The notes beneath the pieces were generated by a model. That model was not told where the DNA came from and ran no database searches. It saw nothing but the letters and a program-made list of their open reading frames with translations. From Chitinophaga polysaccharea (lineage in GTDB: Bacteria; Bacteroidota; Bacteroidia; Chitinophagales; Chitinophagaceae): a stretch of 64,000 nt of DNA. The first letter of the stretch is position 1, and each line of letters starts with the position of its first letter. Positions 51,643 through 60,829 of this stretch are shown piece after piece. The DNA is taken from the NCBI RefSeq assembly GCF_902150045.1, contig NZ_CABFVU010000004.1:62001-126000 (forward strand), written 5' to 3'. A program made the translations under genes and the position numbers.

Positions 51643-52725
51643 ATGGAGACAAAAGTCCGGATTAAAAAGAAAATCGTCCGTATTGTACTAACACTTACGG
51701 CTATACTGTTGTTGAAAGGATTATTCGCCTGGAGTAACCGCTTCGGCGATTTCTACTTTCACAGGTGGTACAACTGGAGTAGTTTGGCGTTCAGACAAGT
51801 AACAGGTATAGTTCCATTTAGTATTGGCGATGTAATATATACTGCCTGGATTATCGGAGGAATACTCTATTTGTTAAAACTATGTTATAAACTCATCCGT
51901 GCCCGTTGGGAGGACCTGGGTTTCCAGCTGCTCCGCGGGGTGCAGTTCCTACTGAATGTTTACCTGGCCTTCCTGGTGCTATGGGGTTTTAATTACGAGC
52001 GCAATTCCCTTGCCCGCGATACCCGCCTGGTTACCGGTAACTATAACACGCAGCAACTCTATCAATTGTCGGATACCTTGTTACAGCTGGTTAACCTGGA
52101 AAAAGCCAATACCGGTGATACCACCGGTATCATGAAAACAGATACCACCGGCAAACCCGTTTTTGAGCGCGCTGTTGCCGCTTATGACGCTGCTGCAAAA
52201 ACGTGGCCTGCCCTGCGTTACAGGGCGCCCAGCATCAAGCCGGCCTTATTCGGGCACTGGCTTAATTACCCCGGTGTTACAGGTTATCTTAACCCGTTCA
52301 CCAACGAAGCACAGGTGAACACTACTGTTCCGGATGTATTGCTGCCATTTGTTTCCTGTCATGAAATTGCACACCAGATAGGTTATGCACCTGAAGAAGA
52401 AGCTAATTTTGTAGGTTACCTGGCGGCTACCAGTATTCCGGATAGCCATTTCCGTTATGCCGCCAATTTTGATATGTTCCTTTATAGTGTGCGTCAGCTG
52501 GCGCGTCGGGATACCACGCTTGCCCATAATATCTGGCAAAGGGCACTCCCGGGCGTAAAGGCTGATTATAAGGCTATCATCGATTTCTATGAGCCTTATA
52601 CCGGGAAAGTGGATGCCTACTCTTCTTTCCTGTACGACCGCTACCTCAAAGCCAACAAACAGGACAAGGGTATACGCAGTTACAGCGAAGTAACCGGCTG
52701 GCTTATCGCCTATTTCAAACTATAA
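51643..52725 (+). CDS. DUF3810 membrane metallopeptidase-like protein
   Basis: 360 residues with about three N-terminal membrane helices (residues about 10-30, 55-80, 100-120) and a periplasmic zincin-like domain that holds CHEIAHQIGYAPEEEANFVG, an HExxH zinc motif with a downstream Glu. This is the DUF3810 family of Bacteroidota. A protease role is inferred from the motif, and substrates are unknown. It is divergent from the fructosamine kinase gene with a very short shared upstream region. Confidence 0.9.
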   Translation: METKVRIKKKIVRIVLTLTAILLLKGLFAWSNRFGDFYFHRWYNWSSLAFRQVTGIVPFSIGDVIYTAWIIGGILYLLKLCYKLIRARWEDLGFQLLRGVQFLLNVYLAFLVLWGFNYERNSLARDTRLVTGNYNTQQLYQLSDTLLQLVNLEKANTGDTTGIMKTDTTGKPVFERAVAAYDAAAKTWPALRYRAPSIKPALFGHWLNYPGVTGYLNPFTNEAQVNTTVPDVLLPFVSCHEIAHQIGYAPEEEANFVGYLAATSIPDSHFRYAANFDMFLYSVRQLARRDTTLAHNIWQRALPGVKADYKAIIDFYEPYTGKVDAYSSFLYDRYLKANKQDKGIRSYSEVTGWLIAYFKL

Positions 52726-52731
52726 CAAGTA

Positions 52732-53679
52732 TTAGTTCATCATCAGCACATTCACGCTGCGCTGCAGGATATTAAAGGCTATTTCCGCCATCAGGTTTTC
52801 CCGGTCCAGCGTAGGATTCACTTCCGTGATCTCAAAGCAGCAGATCTTGCGGTGCTGCATGAACTTGGCGATCAGATCTTCCGCTTCCCGCTCGCGCAGG
52901 CCGTTACTTACCGGCGTGCCGGTGCCTTTGGAAATAGAAGCATCCAGGCTGTCCACATCAAACGAAACATAGATATACTCGCAATCGCTCAGGTAACGGA
53001 ATACGGAACGGGAAATATTTTCCGGTCCTTTGCGGCGTACTTCACTGGTAGTGATCACCTTCATTCCATATTGCTTGATCAGGTGATCTTCCTCTTTCTC
53101 ATAATCCCGGAGGGAGATGAACACAATATCTTCAGGAAGCACCTTCGGGGCTATTTTCCCGATGTTCTTCAGGGCATTCCACATTTTGGCGGTATTTTCA
53201 TCCAGGTCGTGCACCTTGCAATCCATATTGTCTTCCGCAATAGCTGTAGCCAGCGGCATTCCATGCATATTGCCGGAAGGCGTGGTATAAGGCGTGTGAA
53301 GGTCGGCATGCGCATCTATCCATATCACTCCCAGCTTGGCCTTTGGATGTGCCATCTTTAAACCGGCAATGGTGGCGCCCGCCGTGCTATGGTCGCCTGA
53401 AAGCAGTACAGGGAACCAGTTGGCCTTTACCGTTTCGCATACACTTTTACTGATGCGCTCATACATGTTAAATGTGCCTTTGATCCTTTTGGCATAAGGC
53501 GATTCAATAGGTTCAAACAACAGCTTATTTTCCGTTTCAATTGCTTCGGTGGGGAAGTGTACAAAAAAGTTGCTCATAAAGTCCAGCGCGGCAATCTTAA
53601 TCGCATCTACTCCCAAACTGGCGCCACGCGTACCTGCTCCTATTTCTGATTTTACTTCTATTATTTTAATGTTCTTCAT
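52732..53679 (-). CDS. Arginase/agmatinase family enzyme
   Basis: 315-residue binuclear manganese ureohydrolase that likely hydrolyses L-arginine to ornithine and urea. Metal ligands are visible: SGDHSTAG, DAHADLHTP (about residues 121-129) and SFDVDSLD (about 229-236). The GTGTPVSNGL substrate loop and CFEITEVNPTLD complete the family pattern. The length fits arginase more than agmatinase. Monocistronic, convergent to DUF3810 with a 6-base gap. Confidence 0.93.
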   Translation of the reverse strand: MKNIKIIEVKSEIGAGTRGASLGVDAIKIAALDFMSNFFVHFPTEAIETENKLLFEPIESPYAKRIKGTFNMYERISKSVCETVKANWFPVLLSGDHSTAGATIAGLKMAHPKAKLGVIWIDAHADLHTPYTTPSGNMHGMPLATAIAEDNMDCKVHDLDENTAKMWNALKNIGKIAPKVLPEDIVFISLRDYEKEEDHLIKQYGMKVITTSEVRRKGPENISRSVFRYLSDCEYIYVSFDVDSLDASISKGTGTPVSNGLREREAEDLIAKFMQHRKICCFEITEVNPTLDRENLMAEIAFNILQRSVNVLMMN

Positions 53680-53917
53680 AAAAATAGCATTAAAGGCAAG
53701 CTACAGGATTTTATGTGAACGCCCAAAGCAGCCAAACGTGTAATGGTGAAAAACTTGCATATAATATCTGAACCAAATCCAATACAGTAGCGTTATTGTA
53801 GCGATTTGTTCAATATTTACCCGGTTCTGGTTGACAACATTGAATTTTAACAGGGCTATTTTTTTAGCTGCTGATTTATAAATAATTTGAGTGGATTACC
53901 TTATAAAATTATACACC

Positions 53918-55057
53918 ATGGATTTTCAATTGACGGAAGAACATCTGATGATACAAAAGGCAGCGCGTGATTTTGCTGTCAATGAGCTGTTGCCCGGAGT
54001 AATAGAAAGAGATGAGCACCAGAAGTTTCCTGCAGAACAGATTAAAAAACTGGGAGAACTCGGTTTCCTCGGTATGATGGTAAGCCCTAAGTATGGTGGG
54101 GCCGGACTGGACGCGATCTCTTACGTGCTGGCAATGGAAGAAATATCCAAGATAGATGCTTCCGCCTCTGTGGTTATGAGCGTAAATAATTCCCTGGTGT
54201 GCTGGGGCCTCGAAACTTTTGGTACAGAAGAACAGAAACAGAAATACCTGGTGCCCCTGGCATCTGGGCAGATCATCGGCGCATTTATGCTCAGTGAGCC
54301 GGAAGCCGGATCGGACGCCACTTCCCAGCGTACCATCGCTGAAGACAAAGGTGATCACTACCTGCTCAACGGTACCAAAAACTGGATCACCAACGGCAAC
54401 TCCGCCAGCGTATACCTGGTAATGGCCCAAACTCACCCCGAAAAAGGAAGTAAGGGCATCAACGCCCTCATCGTGGAAAAAGGAATGGCTGGTATCACTA
54501 TCGGCGCCAAGGAAAATAAACTGGGTATCCGTGGCAGCGATACCCACAGCGTCATGTTCCAGGATGTAAAAGTACCCAAGGAAAACAGGATAGGAGAGGA
54601 TGGCTTCGGGTTTAAATTTGCTATGAAAACCCTTGCCGGCGGCCGTATCGGTATCGCCTCCCAGGCGCTGGGAATCGCCAGTGGCGCATATGAACTGGCC
54701 CTTAAATACTCCAGGGAAAGAAAAGCATTTGGTAAGGAAATATCCCAGCACCAGGCTATCCAGTTCAAACTGGCCGACATGGCCACCCGCATAGAAAGTG
54801 CGCGCCTGCTATGCCTCAAAGCCGCATGGGATAAAGATCAGCAGCTCGATTATACCCTCAGCAGCTCCATGGCCAAGGTGTTTGCCTCTGAAACCGCCAT
54901 GTGGGTAACCACTGAAGCAGTGCAAGTGCACGGCGGCTATGGCTACGTAAAAGAATACCACGTGGAGCGCCTTATGCGCGATGCCAAGATCACCCAGATC
55001 TATGAAGGCACCTCCGAAGTACAACGCATCGTTATCAGCAGAAGTATCCTCGCGTAG
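53918..55057 (+). CDS. Acyl-CoA dehydrogenase
   Basis: 379-residue flavoprotein that oxidises acyl-CoA to enoyl-CoA. ATG 53918 gives the conserved start MDFQLTEEHLMIQKAARDF. The upstream ATG at 53891 adds an atypical extension. Family motifs: GAFMLSEPEAGSDA, NGTKNWITNG, GIRGSDTHSVMF, and the C-terminal EAVQVHGGYGYVKEYHVERLMRDAKI, then YEGTSEVQRIVI. The catalytic Glu lies in the YEGTSE motif. It matches short/branched-chain enzymes such as butyryl-CoA dehydrogenase. The ETF partner is not in the window. Confidence 0.95.
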   Translation: MDFQLTEEHLMIQKAARDFAVNELLPGVIERDEHQKFPAEQIKKLGELGFLGMMVSPKYGGAGLDAISYVLAMEEISKIDASASVVMSVNNSLVCWGLETFGTEEQKQKYLVPLASGQIIGAFMLSEPEAGSDATSQRTIAEDKGDHYLLNGTKNWITNGNSASVYLVMAQTHPEKGSKGINALIVEKGMAGITIGAKENKLGIRGSDTHSVMFQDVKVPKENRIGEDGFGFKFAMKTLAGGRIGIASQALGIASGAYELALKYSRERKAFGKEISQHQAIQFKLADMATRIESARLLCLKAAWDKDQQLDYTLSSSMAKVFASETAMWVTTEAVQVHGGYGYVKEYHVERLMRDAKITQIYEGTSEVQRIVISRSILA

Positions 55058-55063
55058 CTTACG

Positions 55064-55128
55064 GCGGATGTTGTCTGACTCAGGGTAATCAGCGTAATCA
55101 GTTTAATCCTGAGTCAGACAAAATCCGC
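55064..55128. repeat. Palindromic repeat, short form
   Basis: Arms 55064-55084 and 55108-55128 pair with one mismatch (TTGTCTGACTCAGG core). The loop GTAATCAGCGTAATCAG equals the inner part of the long palindrome at 46066. It occupies almost the whole gap between two plus-strand genes. Confidence 0.88.
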
Positions 55129-55141
55129 GTATCTTTGCGCG

Positions 55142-55831
55142 ATGGCAATCAATTTAGAAGCATACCACGAAGTACTTAGCCGGCTAAAACCATTCCATGC
55201 CCGGCTGGTGGCCGTTTCAAAAACGAAACCGGCAGAGGATATTGCTGCGTTCTATGCAGCAGGACAAAGGATCTTCGGGGAAAACTACGTACAGGAACTA
55301 ACTGAAAAACAAACGCTTTTACCAGCCGACATAGAATGGCATTTTATTGGTCACTTGCAATCCAATAAGGTTAAGTTCATCGCGCCGTTTGTACATACCA
55401 TTCATGCAGTAGATAGTTTAAAACTACTGCAGGAAATCAATAAACAAGCCGCCAAACATCAACGGGTCATTCACTGCCTGTTACAGGTACATATTGCGGC
55501 AGAAGAAACAAAGTTTGGTATGGATGCAGAGGAGTTACAGCAACTGTTACAAACTTACCAGGCCAACCCATCTGCTTTTACACAGGTGCGCATTGCCGGA
55601 ATGATGGGCATGGCCACCAATACTACCAATGAAACACAGATCCGCGAAGAGTTCCACCAGCTCCACGAATTATTCGGATCTGTTAAAACCACTTATTTTA
55701 ATAACGAACCGTATTTTAAAGAACTGTCCATTGGTATGAGCGCCGACTATCACCTCGCCCTGCAGGAGGGTAGCACCCTGGTACGTATCGGCAGCCTGCT
55801 CTTTGGAGAAAGGAACTATTCAAAATTGTAA
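55142..55831 (+). CDS. YggS-family PLP-binding protein
   Basis: 229 residues. PLP-homeostasis protein with the alanine-racemase N-terminal-like fold. VAVSKTKPAEDI contains the PLP lysine (about residue 27), GENYVQELTEK and WHFIGHLQSNKVK are family marks, and LSIGMSADYHLALQEGSTLVRIG binds the phosphate. TATCTTTG (55130-55137), an exact -7 element, lies only five bases before the ATG, so the mRNA may be leaderless. It is followed by a TlpA-like gene four bases downstream. Confidence 0.94.
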   Translation: MAINLEAYHEVLSRLKPFHARLVAVSKTKPAEDIAAFYAAGQRIFGENYVQELTEKQTLLPADIEWHFIGHLQSNKVKFIAPFVHTIHAVDSLKLLQEINKQAAKHQRVIHCLLQVHIAAEETKFGMDAEELQQLLQTYQANPSAFTQVRIAGMMGMATNTTNETQIREEFHQLHELFGSVKTTYFNNEPYFKELSIGMSADYHLALQEGSTLVRIGSLLFGERNYSKL

Positions 55832-55835
55832 TCTT

Positions 55836-57089
55836 ATGAGAAAATTATCCATCTTCATGGCAGGTATGGGCCTGGCTTTCACCGCCTGCAATACCGGTCA
55901 TACTGCTAAAAGTCTTGCCAATGGTGTGTGGCAGGCAAAACTTCACCGCAACGACGGGGCAGACATTGTTTTCAATTTTGAAGTAAAAGATACCGCCGGC
56001 AAAAAAGTACTCTATGTACTTAATGCAACAGATAAATTACTGGTAGATGAAGTGACCGTAACAGGCGATTCACTCCTGATCAAAATGCCTTTCTTTGATT
56101 CGGAATTCAAGGCAAAGCTTAGCTCCGACAGCGCCGCAGAAGGCCTCTGGATCAGGCACCTGGCCGATAAGGATGTAAGCATTCCATTCTCCGCTATAGC
56201 AGGTAAATCAGAACGCTTCCCGGTTAACACACCGGCCACAGCCAACGTGTCCGGCCGCTGGGTAACCCGGTTCGTATCTTCAAAGGATAAAGACAAAGAA
56301 CCGTCCACCGCTATCGGCGAGTTCAAACAATCCGGCAACACCGTACACGGTACTTTCCTCACCACCACCGGCGATTACCGCTTCCTCGACGGGGTAGTAG
56401 ACGGCGATAGTCTCCGTCTTTCCACCTTCGATGGCTCCCATGCCTACCTCTTTACGGCCCGCGTGGAGAAAGACAGCATCACCGGCGGCCGTTTCTTTGC
56501 CGGCATCGGCGACGGGCTGGAATACTGGACCGCCGTGAAAAATGATACCGCCAAACTCCAGGATGAAAGGACCATTGCCACTATGAAACCAGGCCAGCAG
56601 CAACTGGATTTCAGCTTTCCTGATCTTAATGGCAATAAAGTAAGCATCAAAGACGACCGCTTCAAAAATAAAGTGGTCATCATTACTCTCATGGGTTCCT
56701 GGTGCCCCAATTGCATGGACGAAACCGGCTTCCTCAGCAAATGGTACGAGAAGAACAAAGACCGCGGCGTGGAAGTGATAGGGCTCGCCTATGAACGCAC
56801 TACGGACTTCGACAAGTCCAAACGCGCGCTGGAAGGCTTCCTGAAACGCTTTGATGTGCGCTATCCGGTACTGATCACCGGTGTAACGCCCGCCGATCCT
56901 GAAAAAGGAGAGAAAACGCTCCCGCAGCTTACCGGTATCAAAGGCTTTCCTACCACCATCTTCATAGATAAAAAAGGGAACGTACAGGAAGTACATACCG
57001 GCTTTTCAGGTCCCGGAACAGGTGAGCATTATGAGCAATTCCAGGCCGACTTTAACCGCCTGGTTTCCAATATGCTTGATGCAAAGTAG
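55836..57089 (+). CDS. TlpA-like thiol-disulfide lipoprotein
   Basis: 417 residues. ATG 55836 opens a lipoprotein signal (FMAGMGLAFTAC, Cys near residue 19). The ATG at 55803 lies inside the upstream gene and is rejected. An N-terminal beta-rich domain (about 25-240) precedes a thioredoxin/AhpC-TSA domain with the redox motif GSWCPNCMDE (about residue 286) and cis-Pro in GFPTTIFIDKKG. It likely acts in the periplasm or at the membrane surface on thiols or in peptide/oxidant stress. It is co-transcribed with the YggS gene. Confidence 0.92.
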   Translation: MRKLSIFMAGMGLAFTACNTGHTAKSLANGVWQAKLHRNDGADIVFNFEVKDTAGKKVLYVLNATDKLLVDEVTVTGDSLLIKMPFFDSEFKAKLSSDSAAEGLWIRHLADKDVSIPFSAIAGKSERFPVNTPATANVSGRWVTRFVSSKDKDKEPSTAIGEFKQSGNTVHGTFLTTTGDYRFLDGVVDGDSLRLSTFDGSHAYLFTARVEKDSITGGRFFAGIGDGLEYWTAVKNDTAKLQDERTIATMKPGQQQLDFSFPDLNGNKVSIKDDRFKNKVVIITLMGSWCPNCMDETGFLSKWYEKNKDRGVEVIGLAYERTTDFDKSKRALEGFLKRFDVRYPVLITGVTPADPEKGEKTLPQLTGIKGFPTTIFIDKKGNVQEVHTGFSGPGTGEHYEQFQADFNRLVSNMLDAK

Positions 57090-57185
57090 TACAGATCATG
57101 TCCACCTCTGATCCACGTTAAATGCACGGGCTGAGTCAGACATAAGCAAAAGTTAAGCTACCGCCAGGTATCAGCTACGCAGATC

Positions 57186-57221
57186 TTGTCTGATTCAGGA
57201 TTATGATCCTGAGTCAGACAA
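57186..57221. repeat. Palindromic repeat, minimal form
   Basis: TTGTCTGATTCAGGAT (57186-57201) and ATCCTGAGTCAGACAA (57206-57221) pair with one wobble around four bases. Same terminal motif as the copies at 46066 and 55064, without the CTGATTACG units. Confidence 0.85.
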
Positions 57222-57334
57222 ATTATTTTCCTGTTAACATTCCGTTTCATACCTGGTGTTTTTCAGATATTCGGGCTAAAAAGATATTATATAGAAGATA
57301 TGAGATAATTGTATAATATTGTGCCGGAACACAC

Positions 57335-57377
57335 GAATCCTCTCTGGTATTTGCTTTCCGGGGAGGATTCACTTTTT
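57335..57377 (+). terminator. Terminator-like hairpin with T-run
   Basis: GAATCCTCTC (57335-57344) pairs with GGGAGGATTC (57361-57370) with one wobble, followed by five T. It lies 245 bases past the TlpA-like stop, so it may end a long 3' UTR or a short separate RNA. Confidence 0.55.
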
Positions 57378-57746
57378 AATAAAATTTATTATTTCATTTC
57401 TTTCAAAAAGGTTTGAAAAATACCAGAATGTAATTATTTTACTGCTCCGTTTGACCTTTTATAAATTCCATTATCTAATACGCTTATCTTATCCACCTGC
57501 CGGGACAATGTCAACTCTGATGTTGTCCTGGATAGCGTTCCTTCGATTTTTCACGATATTGATACTGGTACATTTACTCTCCCTTAGCAGGTGGTTTTCT
57601 TCCCTCTCCAATCTTACTATAACATTTCCTTATGATCGGATCTTCTCTCCCGGTTTTTAATGGCCTGATATTTGAAAAATTAAGCTTTGCAGTGTGAATG
57701 AACCATGCACACCGATCATTTGTTAAACCATTAAAATCCAGAAACT

Positions 57747-58049
57747 ATGTCTACAACGAAATTTCTTGCAGGTGCTATAGCCGGCTTAACTACCGGTTTG
57801 GTGATCGGATTATTGACCGCCCCCGATAGTGGTGATAAAACACGCAAAAAAATTAAAACAAAGGCGGACGACTGGCGTCATAAGATCAACGGCCTGGTTG
57901 GAAAAGGAGGAGAGGATTTATCTGATCTGAAAGAAGTATTCGAACATGAAATAACCGGTTTGCAGGACGATGTACGCCAAAGGGTGCTCAAATTGATCAA
58001 TAAGAGCCAGGGCGTATACAACAGGTTCAGAAGGGAAGCATTATCATAA
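57747..58049 (+). CDS. YtxH-domain protein
   Basis: 100 residues. One N-terminal membrane segment (about 5-25, GAIAGLTTGLVIGLLTAP) ends in the APDSGDKTRKKI signature of YtxH-type proteins, then a charged helical tail. Often linked to general stress in other bacteria, but the function is not defined. It faces a SRPBCC gene across a shared terminator. Confidence 0.85.
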   Translation: MSTTKFLAGAIAGLTTGLVIGLLTAPDSGDKTRKKIKTKADDWRHKINGLVGKGGEDLSDLKEVFEHEITGLQDDVRQRVLKLINKSQGVYNRFRREALS

Positions 58050-58067
58050 TGATGGATTACATAAAAA

Positions 58068-58106
58068 AAGCGGAGATAATAAACAGATAGTTCATTATCT
58101 CCGCTT
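58068..58106. terminator. Bidirectional terminator hairpin
   Basis: AAGCGGAGATAAT / ATTATCTCCGCTT, thirteen perfect pairs, between the convergent YtxH and SRPBCC genes. A run of A on one side gives a T-run for the minus strand. Confidence 0.85.
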
Positions 58107-58121
58107 CCTTCTTCTCTCAAA

Positions 58122-58853
58122 TTATTTAAGGATCTCGCCGGTTTCCATATAGTTTTTAAAACGCTTGATATCTTTCACCAGCATATTTTCAAACGCCGGA
58201 TTTAACAGCCAGGCCAGGCCTGAGCCTACATAACCCGCTGGTGGCCGGTAGGTGATCATCACATCAATTTCAGTTCCGCCATTAAAGGCCTCGCGGAAAG
58301 TAACCCTGCCCGCCGTAGCGATGGAAGATCCCGGCAATGACCGCCAGCCAATCAGTTCTCCCGGTACCTCTTTCACAATTTCAGCGTCCCACTCAAGTGT
58401 ACCAATGCCTCCCGGCCCTTTTACTACCCAATGGGAATGGAACGGATCTGTTTCCTCTACCGACTGCAAATGCTTCATAAATACTGGCAGGTTGTTCAGC
58501 TGCCGCCAGAAATAATATACTTCTTCCTTTGGATTATCAATGGAAACAGTAGTCCTGATATTTACAGAGGCAGTATGCCTGTCGGGTTTCCGCTTGCCGA
58601 GAAGGCCGTTTATCAGGTCGTTGCCGCTGATTCCCCTGTACAACAGGTAACCGGCTCCCAGCAGTTTAAAGAGGCTGGATATGGGCGATTTGTCTACCTT
58701 GCTGATCGCATTGCCTACCAGCCATGCGCCGGTGAAAATGGACACAATCCTGCCCTCGGGTGTAACATTGATGATATTAGAGCTATCATATAAGGACCCT
58801 GCTTTTGGTTGTTGTGGATCTTGCAATTGAAGTTGTTGTGTTAAGGAACTCAT
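58122..58853 (-). CDS. SRPBCC (coenzyme Q-binding/cyclase-like) protein
   Basis: 243 residues. N-terminal part with one or two membrane-like segments (IVSIFTGAWLVGNAIS, LFKLLGAGYLLYRG, a DUF2892-like pair), then a START/SRPBCC-type ligand-binding domain (about 100-235: IRTTVSIDNPKEEVYYFWR, LEWDAEIVKEVPGELIGWRS). Such proteins bind hydrophobic ligands. The ligand is unknown. The layout is common in Bacteroidota and often lies near YtxH or general stress genes. Confidence 0.85.
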   Translation of the reverse strand: MSSLTQQLQLQDPQQPKAGSLYDSSNIINVTPEGRIVSIFTGAWLVGNAISKVDKSPISSLFKLLGAGYLLYRGISGNDLINGLLGKRKPDRHTASVNIRTTVSIDNPKEEVYYFWRQLNNLPVFMKHLQSVEETDPFHSHWVVKGPGGIGTLEWDAEIVKEVPGELIGWRSLPGSSIATAGRVTFREAFNGGTEIDVMITYRPPAGYVGSGLAWLLNPAFENMLVKDIKRFKNYMETGEILK

Positions 58854-59053
58854 ATATACAGTTTGGGGAACTTACAGCTAAAACCCTGCACTTTTATTAA
58901 AAATGTAATAATTTATTGATATTTAGTAAGATAAATATTAAAATAATAATTATGATCCTGTGGCACATCTGTCACGGTGCGTAATTTCTTACACAGTGGC
59001 ATAAATAATATTTTCCCGGCGGCATAAGCTACAGGGAACCGGAGAAACATTTT

Positions 59054-59692
59054 TCACCGGTAGGAAGCCATCAACACATTAAAAATCTGTTGTCCCCAGT
59101 TAGGCGCCAATGCACTATCTGGTTTGAATGCAGCAAACCTGGCCGCCGTAATATCAACAGTGGGTTTGGCCCGTTGCTTACCGCCGCCGAAAATAGCCGG
59201 GGTGTAATAGATATTCAGTGCTTTTACCAGCCAGGCCCTGGGGTTGGTGGAATCGGCCACTATCGCCTTTTCTGCATAACTCCTGCTTTGCGCGCCCAGG
59301 GAAGCTCCACGGGATGGGGAGGCGTTGATCCTGGCCGACAGCCAGTAGCCCATCAATGCCAGTGTTTCGGTATTACCTGGCTGCATTTGCAACGCCTTCT
59401 TTACAAAAGGCCCGGCTTCCTGGCATAATGCCTCGGCCTCTTTTTTATCTGATTTGAACGATAACTGTGTAGCTGCCCAGCCGGCGTAATATTGTAGGAG
59501 CCATTCCTCCGGATGCGCCTCCACCAGCGCAATAAGCGTGTCTATCCTGGGTGGCCATGCTGCGGGTTCTGCAGATTCCAATACCTGTAACTGCTGCTCC
59601 AGCACCTGCTGCCAGTTGTTATTCTCCTGTCCGTAAACGACTGGGGCCACCAATACCCAGAAAAGGAAAGGTAAACGTAATAGTGTTTGCAT
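59054..59692 (-). CDS. Secreted TPR-repeat protein
   Basis: 212 residues with a Sec signal peptide (LLRLPFLFWVLVAPVVYG). The mature part is helical with TPR-like spacing (LQYYAGWAATQLSF, ALQMQPGNTETLALMGYW, AIVADSTNPRAWLVKALN). It lacks a catalytic motif. Function unknown. A role as a periplasmic scaffold is possible. It is transcribed divergently from the DUF1080 gene with 103 bases between. Confidence 0.8.
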   Translation of the reverse strand: MQTLLRLPFLFWVLVAPVVYGQENNNWQQVLEQQLQVLESAEPAAWPPRIDTLIALVEAHPEEWLLQYYAGWAATQLSFKSDKKEAEALCQEAGPFVKKALQMQPGNTETLALMGYWLSARINASPSRGASLGAQSRSYAEKAIVADSTNPRAWLVKALNIYYTPAIFGGGKQRAKPTVDITAARFAAFKPDSALAPNWGQQIFNVLMASYR

Positions 59693-59795
59693 AAGAAAGT
59701 ACGTCAGTTTCAGCTGTTTTAACGAATTATATGCCAGATGCGTCTTGCATTTCTCTGGGCGAAGGGGTATCTTAACCCTTTAAATAAAAGAATAC

Positions 59796-60650
59796 ATGAA
59801 AAAAGTATTGACCGCGTTACTGCTGCTGGCCGGCCTTCAAAGCTCAGCGCAAAAGGAAATTGCCCCTAATAAATGGCTGAAACTCTTTAATGGCAAGGAC
59901 CTGAAAGACTGGGACATCAAAATAACCGGGCATAACCTGAACGATAACTACGGCAACACCTTCCGGGTAGACAGCGGCATGCTGAAAGTAAGCTATGATC
60001 AATACGACGAGTTTAAAGAACAATACGGGCACATCTTCTATAAAAAGAATTTCTCCGCTTACCTGGTAGTAGTGGAATACAAATTCACGGGAGAACAGGT
60101 GAAAGGCGGCCCCGGATGGGCCTTCCGCAACAGTGGTATCATGCTTCACGGGCAAACCGCAGCTACCATGACCAAGAACCAGAATTTTCCCATCTCCCTG
60201 GAAGAACAACTCCTGGGCGGCAATGGAAAAGATCCCCGTTCTACTGCAAATCTCTGCACCCCTGGCACTAATGTGGTAATGAATGGAAAACTTATTACAG
60301 ACCATTGCATCAGCTCCACTTCCAAAACCTATCATGGCGATGTATGGGTACACGCGGAAGCCCTCGTATTGCGCGACTCTGTGATCAAACACATTGTGGA
60401 AGGAGATACCGTTATTGTATACAATAAACCGCAGATGGGTGGCGGTGCTGTATCCAATCCGCAACCCGGGCTGTTACAGGAAGGCAAACTGCTGACCGAA
60501 GGCTCCATTTCCCTGCAGAGTGAAAGTCACCCGGTGGCCTTCCGGAAAGTAGAACTGTTTGACCTGTCGCCCTACATCAATGATCCCGTTAAACTGAATA
60601 AGATCCTCCACCTGCTGCAACACCGGCCGGGAGCGAAGAAGGCAAAATAA
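59796..60650 (+). CDS. DUF1080 (3-keto-disaccharide hydrolase-type) protein
   Basis: 284 residues with a signal peptide (LTALLLLAGLQSSA). A concanavalin-like beta-sandwich of the DUF1080 family follows: KLFNGKDLKDWDIKITGH is the signature start, with GGPGWAFRNSGIMLHGQ and ISLEEQLLGG downstream. Members of this family act on 3-keto-glycosides or related sugars in the periplasm. The precise substrate here cannot be told. Confidence 0.88.
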   Translation: MKKVLTALLLLAGLQSSAQKEIAPNKWLKLFNGKDLKDWDIKITGHNLNDNYGNTFRVDSGMLKVSYDQYDEFKEQYGHIFYKKNFSAYLVVVEYKFTGEQVKGGPGWAFRNSGIMLHGQTAATMTKNQNFPISLEEQLLGGNGKDPRSTANLCTPGTNVVMNGKLITDHCISSTSKTYHGDVWVHAEALVLRDSVIKHIVEGDTVIVYNKPQMGGGAVSNPQPGLLQEGKLLTEGSISLQSESHPVAFRKVELFDLSPYINDPVKLNKILHLLQHRPGAKKAK

Positions 60651-60765
60651 CGTGATGATGCGGACGTGGCGGCTTCGGTGGCCGGGGTGGTCTTCTTGGC
60701 GGCACACAGCTTGCCGCCACAAACAACAGGAAGACAGCCAGTACAGATAATGATCGCTTACTCAT
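60589..60765 (-). CDS. Small Pro/Arg-rich lipoprotein, 58 aa
   Basis: Short frame from ATG 60765. A hydrophobic signal (VLAVFLLFVAASC) gives a lipid-bearing Cys at residue 20, followed by a Pro-rich basic stretch (CVPPRRPPRPPKPPRPHHH). The 3' end overlaps the DUF1080 gene antisense by 62 bases. It was found by reading the gap between two genes. The signal plus lipobox supports it, but the function is unknown and the short length leaves doubt. Confidence 0.5.
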   Translation of the reverse strand: MSKRSLSVLAVFLLFVAASCVPPRRPPRPPKPPRPHHHVILPSSLPAGVAAGGGSYSV

Positions 60766-60829
60766 ATAAAGGCGTTTACAGCTGGTAAGGCAAATCGGGT
60801 ACCATTTTTCCGCGACAAACTCCGTCCGC

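Larger units (their letters stand above)
57090..57746. other. Intergenic with repeats, no supported gene
   Basis: Holds the palindrome at 57186, a partial repeat end (CTGAGTCAGAC, 57131-57141), a terminator-like hairpin at 57335-57370 and the upstream region of the YtxH gene. A 113-codon frame at 57319-57660 has no family resemblance and shows hydrophobic, A/T-driven composition. I do not call it. Confidence 0.6.

Noticed and set aside
57319..57660. 113-codon plus-strand frame before the YtxH gene
   Set aside because: Overlaps a terminator-like hairpin, has no family resemblance and looks like chance hydrophobic translation of A/T-rich DNA.
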